Shown one piece after another: positions 1-9,582 of a DNA stretch of 64,000 bases (its first letter is position 1; every line of letters starts with the position of its first letter). The notes under the pieces were generated by a model that worked only from the letters and a program-made list of their open reading frames with translations, searched no databases and was not told the DNA's origin. The position numbers and the translations under genes were made by a program. The stretch lies in the NCBI GenBank assembly GCA_913056125.1, contig CAJXNC010000001.1, positions 1 to 64,000 on the forward strand, in the 5' to 3' direction. The DNA comes from an uncultured Altererythrobacter sp. Its GTDB lineage: Bacteria > Pseudomonadota > Alphaproteobacteria > Sphingomonadales > Sphingomonadaceae.

Positions 1-372
<372 letters not shown>

Positions 373-518
373 ATGGGTCCCACCATCAACGTCAGGCCTG
401 CCAGAAATGGTAGCGCCCGGTACGTTGTGGAGGATTTGTCCAGCCGGATAATGACGCCTTCAACAGCACACCGATTGGTGCATCGATTTAAACCCTCTGT
501 CCGCACGCCGGCTTCATT

Positions 519-634
519 GCTTGGTGGTCATAGCGTCTGTGACCCACCCGATCCCATCTCGAACTCGGCCGTGAAACCAGACAGCGCCGATGGTACTAGT
601 GCTTAAGCACTGGAAGAGTAGGTCGCCGCCAGGC
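519..634 (+). rRNA. rrf: 5S ribosomal RNA
   Basis: About 116 nt with the conserved core ACCCGATCCCATCTCGAAC (near 544-562) and the closing GTAGGTCGCCGCCAGGC segment. Ends were set from the helix I halves (GCTTGGTGG near the start, CCGCCAGGC at the end) and may be off by a few bases. The 23S-5S spacer (373-518) holds no recognisable gene. Confidence 0.95.
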
Positions 635-675
635 ATTGCAGCCGGCGGGCAGCAGAGGAAACCCATTCACAAGTC

Positions 676-704
676 AAAGGGCTGGCCTCCGGGTCGGCCC
701 TTTT
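676..704 (+). terminator. Intrinsic terminator-like hairpin between 5S and tRNA-fMet
   Basis: AAAGGGC (676-682) pairs with GCCCTTT (696-702); the inner bases also pair with wobbles around a TCCG loop. Only four T residues follow, so it may act as a partial terminator or processing hairpin ahead of the tRNA. Confidence 0.5.
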
Positions 705-735
705 GGCGTCTCTGCGCGAGACGCATACACGGTGC

Positions 736-812
<77 letters not shown>

Positions 813-829
813 CCGCCAGATTACAGCAG

Positions 830-853
830 GCCGCCCTCCGGGGCGGCTTTTTT
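830..853 (+). terminator. rRNA operon terminator
   Basis: GCCGCCC (830-836), loop TCCG, GGGCGGC (841-847), then six T residues (848-853). A strong intrinsic terminator ending the rrn transcript 17 nt after tRNA-fMet. Confidence 0.9.
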
Positions 854-1012
854 GTTGCCTGTCAAAGGCATGACCGGCTGACGGCGCTCCGTGTCATTGT
901 TGCACCGCGGCAACAGCCCGGGTGTGTCATGAAGTTGCAACCTGCTTGACCGGAATGCTTCACAAGTCCTGCTTAGCGCGCGCTCCATCAAAATGGATGG
1001 AGACACCCTCAA

Positions 1013-3910
1013 ATGAAACACGCCAAGCTCCTCGCCACCAGCTCGATTGCTGCGTTGGCTTTCGCCGCGACCCCTGCGTTGGCCGGTGATGTGTCCGGTA
1101 CGGTGGTCGACGAGACCGATACTGTCGCACTGCAATCCGCCACGATCACGATCGAGGAAGCGGGCCGCCAGGTTACGACCGCGCGCGACGGCTCTTATCG
1201 CATCAATGGCCTGCCCGCTGGCACCTACACGATCACCGCTCGCTATGTCGGCGTTCCGGCCGAGTCGATCACGGTTGAAGTGCCCGAGAGTGGCACCGTC
1301 ACCGCCGATTTCGCTCTGGGTGGAAGCGATGCCGCGACCATCATTGTTTATGGCCAGGCCGCAACCCAGGCCTCGGCGCTGTCGCGCAAATATGCTTCCG
1401 ACACGGTGGTTGACGTGCTGACGCGCGACGCCATCGGCCAGTTCCCCGACCAGAACGTTGCCGAAAGCCTGCGTCGCCTGCCGGGCATCAACGTCCTCAA
1501 CGACCAGGGCGAAGGCCGTTACTTCTCTGTCCGTGGCCTCGCCCCGAACCTCAATTCCAGCTCGATCAATGGCGTCCGCGTTCCGGCGCCTGAAAGCGAC
1601 ATTCGCGATGTCGCGCTCGACGTGGTTTCGAGCGACATCATCGAGAGCATCGAAGTACGCAAGTCGCTGACGCCAGACATGGACGGCGACACGATCGGCG
1701 CAAGCATCGAGATCAACACGGTCAGTGCTTTCGACCGCACCAGCAATTACTTCAGCGCCCGTGTCGAGGGCAGCTACAACAATTGGGCGGAGAAGCTCGG
1801 CCCCAAGGCAGGCTTCGACTTCGCCTATCGCCTGGCCGACAATATCGGCATTTCCGGCGGTGCGAGCTACTATAACCGCGAATACGAAGTTGACACGATC
1901 GAACCGGACGACTGGGAAGAGTATAACGGCCTCGTCTATGCCGAAGAGGTCCAGTTCCGCGACTATGACGTGGAGCGCGAGCGCATCAACGCGACGCTTG
2001 GCCTCGATGTGCGCGCTTCGGACACGACCGAGCTCTATGTCCGTGGCCTGTTCAGCCAGTTCGATGACCAGGAGTATCGTCGCCGCACCACTTTCGATTT
2101 CGGCGATGCGGACGTTTCCGGCAGCGGCACGATGGTCACCTTCTCCGATCCGCTGTCCGATGATCCCGACACGGCGATCGTGGTCGAGCGCGACATCAAG
2201 GACCGTTTCGAGCGCCAGCGCATCTGGTCGGTCTCCGCTGGTGGTGAAACCCACACGGGTCCGTGGCACATCGAATATATGGGCAGCTGGGCGCGCTCTT
2301 CGGAAAAGGAAGACGGCAGTGTCGACCCGACGCAGTTCGAGCGTGAATTCGAAGGCAGCGGCCTCGATGTCGGCTTCGACTTCAGCAACCCCACTTCCTT
2401 TCCCTACACGGTCAGCGGCATCAACGACTTTGCGGATCCCTCGACCTACGAACTCAAGGATATCGAATTCGTCGATCTGTCGGACGCCCAAGACGAAGAG
2501 TTTGCCGCGCAGATCGACATTGCCCGCGAATTCCCGATGAGCAATGGCGTGCTGACCCTGCAGGCAGGTGCCAAGGGCCGCTGGCGCGATAAGACCTACA
2601 ATTTCGAAGTGCAGTTCTACGAGTATGATGGCCCGGGCGATTACACGCTGGCCGATGTCGTCGGCTCGCAGACATTCCGTCGCGGCGACATTTCGCCCGT
2701 CGCCAGCTATACTGGTGCGACGGATTACTTCTTCGACAATTTCGGTCTCTTCGAACTGCAGGAGTTCGACACCGATTTCGACAGCGCTGTAGAGGATTAC
2801 ACGCTCGAGGAGAACGTCTACGCCGGTTACGGCCTTGCACGCTGGGACAGCGATCGCCTGACCGTGATCGGGGGTGTGCGCTGGGAGTACACCCGTACCG
2901 AAAACTCGGGCAACGATGTCCTGGCAGTCGAAGAAGACGGCACCCTGCCCGATGGTTCGACCGCGACGGACGACACCATCTTCGTCAGCCCGGTTACCCA
3001 GACGCGCCGCTACAACTACTTCCTGCCGAGCCTGAATGTACGTTTCGAGCCGCAGGACGATCTGGTGCTGCGTCTCGCGGGTTACCGCTCCATGGTGCGT
3101 CCGAACTTCGGCCAGCTGGCCTATCGCTTCACCACCGAAGTGAATGACGATGACGAGATCGAGGGCTCTTTCGGCAATCCGGACCTCAACCCGTACAAGG
3201 CGTGGAACTTCGACGCGACGATCGAATACTACTTCTCAGGCAATGGCGCGGTCACGGCCGGCTTCTTCTACAAGGACATCACCGACTACATCGTCGAGGT
3301 GGACTTCGAAGCGGAAGACCTGAACGACAATGACCAGATCGATCCGGAAGAACGCCTCGTCTATCGCGGCATCGCCTTCGACGAAGCGACCATCCCGCTC
3401 AATGGCGACAGTGCCGAGATCTGGGGTATCGAGCTCGGTTTCGCCCAGCAGTGGTCCATGCTCCCGGCTCCGTTCGACGGGCTGATCACGCAGGCCAACT
3501 ACACCTACACCGATGCCATGGGCAGCGCGCCTACCGGCGGTGTGGGAACGATCGGCCAGATCGGCACGACCCGTGAAATCTGGCTGCCGACGACCTCGAA
3601 GCATACGTTCAACGCGGTACTCGGATACGAAAAGGGCCCGCTCAGTATTCGCCTGGCTGGCACCTATCGTGACGATTACCTTGATGAACTTGGCGGTTCG
3701 CCCGCCGAAGATCGCCTGATTGACGACCACTTCCAGCTCGACCTGAGCGCGAAGTACCGCATCACCGATAACATCCAGATCTTCTACGAGTGGATCAACA
3801 TCACCGAGGAAGATTTCCTGGCCTACAACATGGTGGGTGGTCGCCAGAACGCCTATGAATCCGAGTTCAACACTTGGACCATGAAGGGCGGCGTGCGGGT
3901 CAACTTCTGA
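1013..3910 (+). CDS. TonB-dependent receptor, phytase-linked
   Basis: Outer-membrane TonB-dependent receptor of 965 aa. Residues 1-24 form a signal peptide ending PALA. Residues ~26-105 look like a carboxypeptidase-regulatory-like beta-sandwich, which is common at the N-terminus of large-substrate receptors. A plug domain (~125-235, with FPDQNVAESLRRLPGI) and a 22-strand-type barrel follow, ending in aromatic Phe (VRVNF). A GGAG at 998-1001 is a plausible ribosome site for the ATG at 1013. The stop codon overlaps the ATG of the phytase gene (TGATG), so the two are translationally coupled. I infer uptake of phytate or its breakdown products; the substrate cannot be read from the barrel itself. 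Confidence 0.93.
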   Translation: MKHAKLLATSSIAALAFAATPALAGDVSGTVVDETDTVALQSATITIEEAGRQVTTARDGSYRINGLPAGTYTITARYVGVPAESITVEVPESGTVTADFALGGSDAATIIVYGQAATQASALSRKYASDTVVDVLTRDAIGQFPDQNVAESLRRLPGINVLNDQGEGRYFSVRGLAPNLNSSSINGVRVPAPESDIRDVALDVVSSDIIESIEVRKSLTPDMDGDTIGASIEINTVSAFDRTSNYFSARVEGSYNNWAEKLGPKAGFDFAYRLADNIGISGGASYYNREYEVDTIEPDDWEEYNGLVYAEEVQFRDYDVERERINATLGLDVRASDTTELYVRGLFSQFDDQEYRRRTTFDFGDADVSGSGTMVTFSDPLSDDPDTAIVVERDIKDRFERQRIWSVSAGGETHTGPWHIEYMGSWARSSEKEDGSVDPTQFEREFEGSGLDVGFDFSNPTSFPYTVSGINDFADPSTYELKDIEFVDLSDAQDEEFAAQIDIAREFPMSNGVLTLQAGAKGRWRDKTYNFEVQFYEYDGPGDYTLADVVGSQTFRRGDISPVASYTGATDYFFDNFGLFELQEFDTDFDSAVEDYTLEENVYAGYGLARWDSDRLTVIGGVRWEYTRTENSGNDVLAVEEDGTLPDGSTATDDTIFVSPVTQTRRYNYFLPSLNVRFEPQDDLVLRLAGYRSMVRPNFGQLAYRFTTEVNDDDEIEGSFGNPDLNPYKAWNFDATIEYYFSGNGAVTAGFFYKDITDYIVEVDFEAEDLNDNDQIDPEERLVYRGIAFDEATIPLNGDSAEIWGIELGFAQQWSMLPAPFDGLITQANYTYTDAMGSAPTGGVGTIGQIGTTREIWLPTTSKHTFNAVLGYEKGPLSIRLAGTYRDDYLDELGGSPAEDRLIDDHFQLDLSAKYRITDNIQIFYEWINITEEDFLAYNMVGGRQNAYESEFNTWTMKGGVRVNF

Positions 3911-4935
3911 TGAAGCGACGCATAATGATCTTGGCCGGGGCGGCATCTGCCGCCCTGGCCGCCTGCTCGACGCCGCAGGGCCTCCCTCCCATGGCCGTCA
4001 TGGCCAAGGGCGAGACGGTTCCGGTCGGCACGATGAACGAGGATGCGGCGGATGATCCGGCGATCTGGCGCCATGCGGACGATCCGGGCGGTTCCAGCCT
4101 GATCGTCGCCACCGACAAGAAAGCCGGTCTCTACGTCTACGGTATGGACGGCGAGATCCGCAGCTTCATCGATGCCGGTGCGGTCAACAATGTCGACCTC
4201 GCCGTGCTCGAAGACGGGACGGTGTTCGTGGCGGCGAGCGACCGTATCGACCTGCTCAACTCGCATATCTCCACCTTCACTCTCGATACGGCGACGGGAG
4301 AGCTCGATCCCATCGGCCGCATCGAGAGCGGTCCGGGCGAGGGATATGGTTTCTGCATGAGCCAGCATGGATCGCTGTCGGCCCTGGCCGTGATCAAGGA
4401 TGGCACGCTGCGCGAATACGAGATCGTCGTTTCAGCACCGGGCGAAGCTCCGCAGGCCACGCTCCTGCGCGAAATGGCGGTTCCCAGCCAGCCGGAAGGC
4501 TGCGTCTTCGACGACCGCGACGGCACGCTCTATGTCGGCGAGGAAGTAGCCGGGATCTGGCGCTTCCGCGATGGCGAGACGCAAGGCGAACTCGTCGCGG
4601 CGATCGACAACGAGTATCTCGTTGCCGATGTCGAAGGACTGGCGATCGTGACGGATGGGGCCGATGGCGGTTACCTTGTCGCATCGAGCCAGGGCGACAA
4701 TGCCTATGCCGTCTTTGCGCTACCCGATGTAACGCCTGTGGGCCGTTTCAGTATCGCTCAGGGTGTTTTCGGCTCCGCTGAGGAGACCGACGGAATCGAA
4801 CTCGACGCAAGGGAGTTCGGTCCGGAATATCCCGAGGGTCTGTTCATCGCGCAGGACGGTCAGAACGGAGAGCAGGCGCAGAACTTCAAGCTGGTTTCCT
4901 GGGCCGACGTAAAGGCCGTGCTCGGTCTCGACTGA
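3910..4935 (+). CDS. Beta-propeller phytase (3-phytase), lipoprotein
   Basis: A 341 aa beta-propeller phytase, expected to remove phosphate from myo-inositol hexakisphosphate with Ca2+. The ATG at 3910 overlaps the receptor stop, and the protein opens with a basic n-region, hydrophobic core and lipobox LAAC (Cys19), so it is an envelope lipoprotein. Family hallmarks are DDPAIW at ~48-53, then ATDKKAGLYVYGMDG and NNVDLAV. An in-frame ATG at 3874 exists but lies inside the receptor gene and would bury the signal sequence. Pairing of a TonB receptor with this phytase class is known in Caulobacterales and Sphingomonadales. Confidence 0.9.
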   Translation: MKRRIMILAGAASAALAACSTPQGLPPMAVMAKGETVPVGTMNEDAADDPAIWRHADDPGGSSLIVATDKKAGLYVYGMDGEIRSFIDAGAVNNVDLAVLEDGTVFVAASDRIDLLNSHISTFTLDTATGELDPIGRIESGPGEGYGFCMSQHGSLSALAVIKDGTLREYEIVVSAPGEAPQATLLREMAVPSQPEGCVFDDRDGTLYVGEEVAGIWRFRDGETQGELVAAIDNEYLVADVEGLAIVTDGADGGYLVASSQGDNAYAVFALPDVTPVGRFSIAQGVFGSAEETDGIELDAREFGPEYPEGLFIAQDGQNGEQAQNFKLVSWADVKAVLGLD

Positions 4936-4995
4936 TTATCCCCGCGCCGCCGTTTCCCCTGTGACATGAAGCGGCGGCGTGGCAGGATGCCCTGC

Positions 4996-5871
4996 ATGGG
5001 CGATGCGCGCGTCACGATTACCAGCCGCGACAGGGTCTATTTCCCCGATAGCGGCCAGACCAAGGGTGACCTTGCCGACTATTATGCGGCAGTTGCTCTG
5101 CTGATGCTGCCATTTGCTTCGGGCCGTCCGCTCAGCCTTGTCCGATGCCCGCAGGGCAGGTCGAAGAAGTGTTTCTTCCAGCGTCACCTGACCGGCGGTT
5201 TCGGGCCGCATGTCGAGGCGATCCCGATCACCGAAAAGAGCGGTTCAACCGAAGACTACATCTTCATCGAGGGCGCTGCCGGCTTGCTCGAATGTGTGCA
5301 GATGGGTGCGATTGAATTCCACCTCTGGGCGAGCAACGTAAGCAATATCGAGGCGCCAAACAGGCTCGTCTTCGATCTCGATCCGGATGAGGCGCTTGGC
5401 TTTGCTCCCGTTCGCGATGCTGCTTTCGAGGTGCGCAAGCATCTGGAAAGATCAGGACTCTCCAGCTTTGTCATGTTGACCGGCGGCAAGGGCTTACATG
5501 TGGTGGTGCCGCTGGATACCGGTCACTCATGGGATCGGCATGCCGGTTTCGCCAAGGCATTGGCGCAGCAAATGAGCGAGGGAGAGCCGGGGCGCTTCAC
5601 TGCCAGCAGCAGCATGGCGAAACGCAAGGGGCGCATCTTCATCGACTACCTGCGCAACCAGCGCGGCAACAGCGCCATCGCGCCCTACTCAGTGCGGGCA
5701 AGGAGCTGCGCGCCCGTGGCTGCGCCGGTCAGCTGGGAGGAACTGCCCGATATCGAGAGCGCAAACGCCTATTCGATTGCCGATGTGCCCGAGCTTGAGC
5801 GGCGCGCGCATTCGCGCAATCTCTCGGACTGGGGCTTGGCGCGGCAGAGGCTGCCCGATTCCGATCCCTAA
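4996..5871 (+). CDS. Stand-alone LigD-type primase-polymerase domain
   Basis: A 291 aa archaeo-eukaryotic primase-type polymerase equivalent to the polymerase domain of the end-joining enzyme LigD. It contains YFPDSGQTKGDLADYY (N-terminal landmark), EFHLW, the catalytic DLDP (~127-130), LTGGKGLHVVVPL (~161-172) and DYLRN...APYSVRAR (~217-234). The ligase and phosphoesterase domains of full LigD are absent, and neither Ku nor a ligase gene is in the window. Start: ATG 4996 has AGGA eight nt upstream; in-frame ATGs at 4966 and 4987 lack a good ribosome site. It overlaps the convergent GH3 gene by 3 nt. Confidence 0.88.
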   Translation: MGDARVTITSRDRVYFPDSGQTKGDLADYYAAVALLMLPFASGRPLSLVRCPQGRSKKCFFQRHLTGGFGPHVEAIPITEKSGSTEDYIFIEGAAGLLECVQMGAIEFHLWASNVSNIEAPNRLVFDLDPDEALGFAPVRDAAFEVRKHLERSGLSSFVMLTGGKGLHVVVPLDTGHSWDRHAGFAKALAQQMSEGEPGRFTASSSMAKRKGRIFIDYLRNQRGNSAIAPYSVRARSCAPVAAPVSWEELPDIESANAYSIADVPELERRAHSRNLSDWGLARQRLPDSDP

Positions 5872-8078
5872 TGGGGCCGCCATTCGGGCGGCAGATGCCT
5901 CGCCGGCAGCGTGATCTGCGCGCTTTCAGCAATGTCGCGCGAGCTTTCCGCCACCGAGACGGTGTAGCTTCCTGCCGCGCGGTTCCAGCCCGGATTGTCG
6001 GTATCCCACATGGCCAAGAGGCGCGGATCGACCGCTACGCTGACCAGCCGGCTTTCGCCGGCGTCGAGCGAGAGTTTGGCAAAGCCGCCAAGGCGGCGCG
6101 GCGCTTCCCAGCCTTCGCCAGAGACATAGACCTGTGCGGCATCCGCTCCTGCAACATCGCCCGAATTGGTAACGCGGAAAGTGGCAACAATGCCATCGCC
6201 CGCACGGCTCAATGACAGGTCCGAATAATCGAACTCGGTATAGGAAAGGCCGTGGCCGAAGGGGAAGAGCGGCTCCAGCCCTTCGCGGTCGAACCACTTG
6301 TAGCCGACCGTCGCGCCTTCGGTGTAGACGACGTCTCCGGGCTGCGGATCCTCAGGGTGAGGCAGTTGGTCGAGGCTGCGCGCGAATGTTGCGGGGAGGT
6401 GGCCCGATGGATTGACTGCGCCGGTCAGGACATTGGCAATTGCCGCGCCGCCCATCCTCCCGGGATACCAGGCCTCGACAATGGCTGGGACCTTGTCCGC
6501 CCACGGCATCAGCACCGGGCCATTGGTCTGCAACACAACCACGGTATTGCGATTGTGGTTGGCTACGCCTTCGATCAGCACATCGTCGTCGAGATGCACC
6601 GACACATCGATGCTTTCGCTGGACCACTGATTGGCGAAGACGATGGCGACATCCGCCTGGTTGGCAAGCGCTGCCGCTGCCTCGTGATCGGTTCCGTCAA
6701 GATAGTCGATCTGCGTGTCGGGCAGCAGCGCGCGCAGTTCCTCGAGCGGGCTCGAAGGGTAGTAGACCACCGGGCCCGGCCAGCTGGTCGGCTCGATTCC
6801 CGGCACGGCATTCTCGCCATCGGGATAGACCTGGCTCGACCCTCCGCCCGAAAGCACACCCGCATCCGCATGGCCGCCGATCACCGCAATGCGCCGGGCA
6901 TTGGCGAGCAGCGGCAGCACGCCGCCCTCATTCTTGAGCAGCACGATCCCACCTTCGGCATCGGCCTGGCTGACCGCGCGATTGGTCTCGAAATCGATGA
7001 ACTGGCCTTCCTCCACCGGATCGTCGATCAGGCCGTGTGCGAACATGGAGCGCAGGATGCGGCCCACCATCAGGTCGATCCGCTCCTTCTCGATCTCGCC
7101 CGCATCGAGCGCGCCCTGCAACTTGTCGGCAGCGAACCATGCGGCGCGCTGCAATCCGTAGCCCGATTCCTGGTCGAGCCCGGCATTGGCCGAAGCGGCG
7201 GTGGAATGGACTGCCCCCCAGTCCGAAAGGACATAGCCCGGCCAGTTCCACTCATCGCGCAGCACCTGCGTCAGCAGGAAGGGATGTTCGCAGGCATGCG
7301 GCCCGTTGACGCGGTTATAGGCGCACATGACCGACCCCGGATCGCCGATCTCGTGCGCGATCTGGAAGGCAAGAAGGTCACTCATGCGCATCGCGCCTTC
7401 CTCGATCACCGAATTGCCATTGCCGCGATCGGTTTCCTGGTCGTTCACGGCATAATGCTTGGATGTCGAGATGATCCCGTTCGATTGCACGCCGGCAATC
7501 TGCTCCCCCACCATCACGCCTGCCAGCAGGGGGTCCTCTCCGGCATATTCGAAATTGCGGCCATTGCGCGGCTCGCGCAGCAGGTTGACGCTGCCGCCCA
7601 GCAGCACGTTGAAGCCGTCGGCTCGCGCTTCGCGCCCGATCATCGCGCCGCCGGCGAAGGCCAGTTCGCGATCCCATGTTGCCGCCGTGGCAATTCCCGA
7701 GGGAAGAGCAGTGCGCGCCCGCTTCACTTCTGCGCCGCCCTGCGTGGCGACGCCGATCCCGGCATCGGCCTGCCATTGCGGCGGGATGCCGAGGCGTTCA
7801 ATGCCCGGCACGTAGCCCGCCGATCCCATGCGTGCTTCCTCCGGTGCCTCGTACTGCAGGAAGTCATTGCCGAAATAGCCCATCAGCAGGCCGAGTTTCT
7901 CGTCCGTCGTCATCTGCGCCAGCATGCTCGCCGCGCGTTCTTCGGGCGTCCCGGCCGTATCTGCGGCAAGAATCACTGGCGCTTCGGCTGCCTGTTGTGC
8001 AGCCAGCGGCGCGGCCATCGCCAATGCCGATATTGCCAGCACATGGCGCAAGCTGCGTGCCCGGAAACTCGATCCCAT
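5868..8078 (-). CDS. Glycoside hydrolase family 3 beta-glucosidase, exported
   Basis: A 736 aa periplasmic GH3 enzyme that hydrolyses terminal beta-linked sugars. A signal peptide covers ~1-28 (PLAAQQ). The family 3 N-terminal barrel has KHYAVNDQE (~207-215) and the nucleophile motif SDW (Asp ~286 in VLSDWGAVHS). The second alpha/beta domain follows, then a fibronectin-III-like C-terminal domain (~640-720). Length matches bacterial GH3 enzymes with the FnIII domain. It is monocistronic in appearance, divergent from phoX and convergent with the LigD-like gene. The exact glycosidic substrate is not readable. Confidence 0.92.
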   Translation of the reverse strand: MGSSFRARSLRHVLAISALAMAAPLAAQQAAEAPVILAADTAGTPEERAASMLAQMTTDEKLGLLMGYFGNDFLQYEAPEEARMGSAGYVPGIERLGIPPQWQADAGIGVATQGGAEVKRARTALPSGIATAATWDRELAFAGGAMIGREARADGFNVLLGGSVNLLREPRNGRNFEYAGEDPLLAGVMVGEQIAGVQSNGIISTSKHYAVNDQETDRGNGNSVIEEGAMRMSDLLAFQIAHEIGDPGSVMCAYNRVNGPHACEHPFLLTQVLRDEWNWPGYVLSDWGAVHSTAASANAGLDQESGYGLQRAAWFAADKLQGALDAGEIEKERIDLMVGRILRSMFAHGLIDDPVEEGQFIDFETNRAVSQADAEGGIVLLKNEGGVLPLLANARRIAVIGGHADAGVLSGGGSSQVYPDGENAVPGIEPTSWPGPVVYYPSSPLEELRALLPDTQIDYLDGTDHEAAAALANQADVAIVFANQWSSESIDVSVHLDDDVLIEGVANHNRNTVVVLQTNGPVLMPWADKVPAIVEAWYPGRMGGAAIANVLTGAVNPSGHLPATFARSLDQLPHPEDPQPGDVVYTEGATVGYKWFDREGLEPLFPFGHGLSYTEFDYSDLSLSRAGDGIVATFRVTNSGDVAGADAAQVYVSGEGWEAPRRLGGFAKLSLDAGESRLVSVAVDPRLLAMWDTDNPGWNRAAGSYTVSVAESSRDIAESAQITLPARHLPPEWRPH

Positions 8079-8123
8079 CCTGTCTCTCCCTCTGCCCGCT
8101 TTTCAGCACAGCTTGCTGCGCTT

Positions 8124-8144
8124 GTCATCCTGCAGCGTGATGAC
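8124..8144. promoter_or_regulatory. Inverted repeat between divergent GH3 and phoX genes
   Basis: GTCATC (8124-8129) and GATGAC (8139-8144) form a 6 bp inverted repeat with a 9 nt spacer in the 143 nt gap shared by the two divergent starts. It could be an operator. No matching PhoB box (paired CTGTCAT repeats 11 bp apart) is visible. Confidence 0.25.
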
Positions 8145-8221
8145 TTCAAACGGTAAAGCTGCCTTGCCAAGGCGGGGTTCAGGTGGTGTGTGCCACTGCT
8201 TCCCAGATTTTCAGGACCAGC

Positions 8222-9559
8222 ATGATTACCCCAGATCGACGTCAGTTTCTCCGCACATCCGCAGCATTTGCTGCACTTGCCACTGGTGGTTGCACCGTTG
8301 CACGAGGGCAGGGGGGCGTGTCGGCACCGACCCCCCTCACCGCCACCGCCGAGCGTCCCTATGGCGAACTAGTGCCCGATCCCGACGGGCTGATCGATCT
8401 GCCGGAGGGTTTTTCCTACCGGGTGATTTCCCGGCTGGGCGATATGATGGATGACGGTTTCACCGTCCCTGACAGGGCGGACGGCATGGGCTGTTTCGAC
8501 CTCGGCAACGGCAAGATCGCACTGGTCCGCAATCATGAGTTGCGGGCCGGTGCCGATGGCGGAGGCGTTGTCGGGCCCGCCTATGACACGGTCGCGCGCA
8601 GCCTCGTGCCGCTTCCCGGCGGGACGACCACCATCGTCCTCGACCAGGACAGTCTCGAGATCGAGCGCCAGTACCGTTCGCTTGCCGGCACGATCTACAA
8701 TTGTGCGGGCGGTATCACGCCCTGGGGGAGCTGGCTGAGCTGCGAAGAAGACGTGACGCTTCCAAACGGCCGGGTGAACAAGGAACACGGCTATGTTTTC
8801 GAAGTGCCCGCCACAGCACCGGGCCTTGTCGATCCCGTGCCGCTCAAGGCCATGGGGCGCTTCAAGCACGAGGCCGCCTGCGTCGATCCGGCCACCGGCT
8901 ATGTCTATCTGACGGAGCATCGCGAAGAGGGACTGCTCTATCGCTTCGTCCCCGATATTCCCGGTGACCTTGCTGCTGGCGGCAAGCTGCAGGCGCTGTC
9001 GATCGAAGGTGTGCAGGACACGACCAACTGGCATGATCGCACCATGGAACTGGGCGAATGGCACCGGGCAACATGGATCGATCTCGACAATGTCGAAGCG
9101 CCCGAGGACGATCTGCGGCATCGCGGCATTGCCAAGGGTGCGTCTCATTTTCGCGAAGGCGAAGGCATCCATATGGGCGATGGCGAGTTCTACTTCACTG
9201 CGACCTATGGCGGGCCCTTGCAGATGGGGCAGATCTTCCGCCTGCGGCCGGGCAGGGACGGCCATGACGAGATTCAGCTCTTCCTCGAGACTATCGACGA
9301 TACCGAATTCAGCTTCGGCGACAATCTCACGGTCGCGCCCAACGGTCACCTGGTCGTTTGCGAGGACCAGTATGAGCGGGATTTCCTCACCAACCATTTG
9401 CGCGGCGTGACCACCCAGGGGGCACCCTATCCATTGGCGCTTTCCCGCATTCAGAGCGAATGGGCTGGCGTGTGTTTCTCGCCCGATGGGCGGACGCTGT
9501 TTGCCAATATCCAGGACCCGACCATGACGATTGCAATCCGCGGCCCTTGGATCGCCTGA
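8222..9559 (+). CDS. phoX: PhoX-family (DUF839) alkaline phosphatase, Tat-exported
   Basis: A 445 aa member of the PhoX/DUF839 family, Ca2+-dependent secreted phosphatases that release phosphate from monoesters. The start at 8222 gives a twin-arginine signal (RRQFL at 6-10, then a hydrophobic stretch and Cys), consistent with folded, metal-loaded export. Family motifs include CAGGITPWGSWLSCEED, GRFKHEAA and YLTEHREEG. With the phytase 3.3 kb upstream it makes a locus suited to scavenging organic phosphorus. The gene symbol is by family resemblance; some DUF839 members have no shown phosphatase activity. Confidence 0.82.
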   Translation: MITPDRRQFLRTSAAFAALATGGCTVARGQGGVSAPTPLTATAERPYGELVPDPDGLIDLPEGFSYRVISRLGDMMDDGFTVPDRADGMGCFDLGNGKIALVRNHELRAGADGGGVVGPAYDTVARSLVPLPGGTTTIVLDQDSLEIERQYRSLAGTIYNCAGGITPWGSWLSCEEDVTLPNGRVNKEHGYVFEVPATAPGLVDPVPLKAMGRFKHEAACVDPATGYVYLTEHREEGLLYRFVPDIPGDLAAGGKLQALSIEGVQDTTNWHDRTMELGEWHRATWIDLDNVEAPEDDLRHRGIAKGASHFREGEGIHMGDGEFYFTATYGGPLQMGQIFRLRPGRDGHDEIQLFLETIDDTEFSFGDNLTVAPNGHLVVCEDQYERDFLTNHLRGVTTQGAPYPLALSRIQSEWAGVCFSPDGRTLFANIQDPTMTIAIRGPWIA

Positions 9560-9582
9560 ACACGAACTGCTAGGCAGGCCGG

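Noticed and set aside
890-930. Two GTGTCAT copies upstream of the phytase-linked receptor, as a possible Pho box
   Set aside because: They are 34 bp apart; a PhoB box needs repeats 11 bp apart, so the match is too weak.
821-2491. Long open frame antisense to the TonB receptor (minus strand)
   Set aside because: High-G+C antisense shadow; the plus-strand receptor is unambiguous and the antisense product has no domain.
6252-8156. 634-codon frame antisense to the GH3 gene
   Set aside because: Shadow of the GH3 coding region, whose catalytic motifs are clear on the minus strand.
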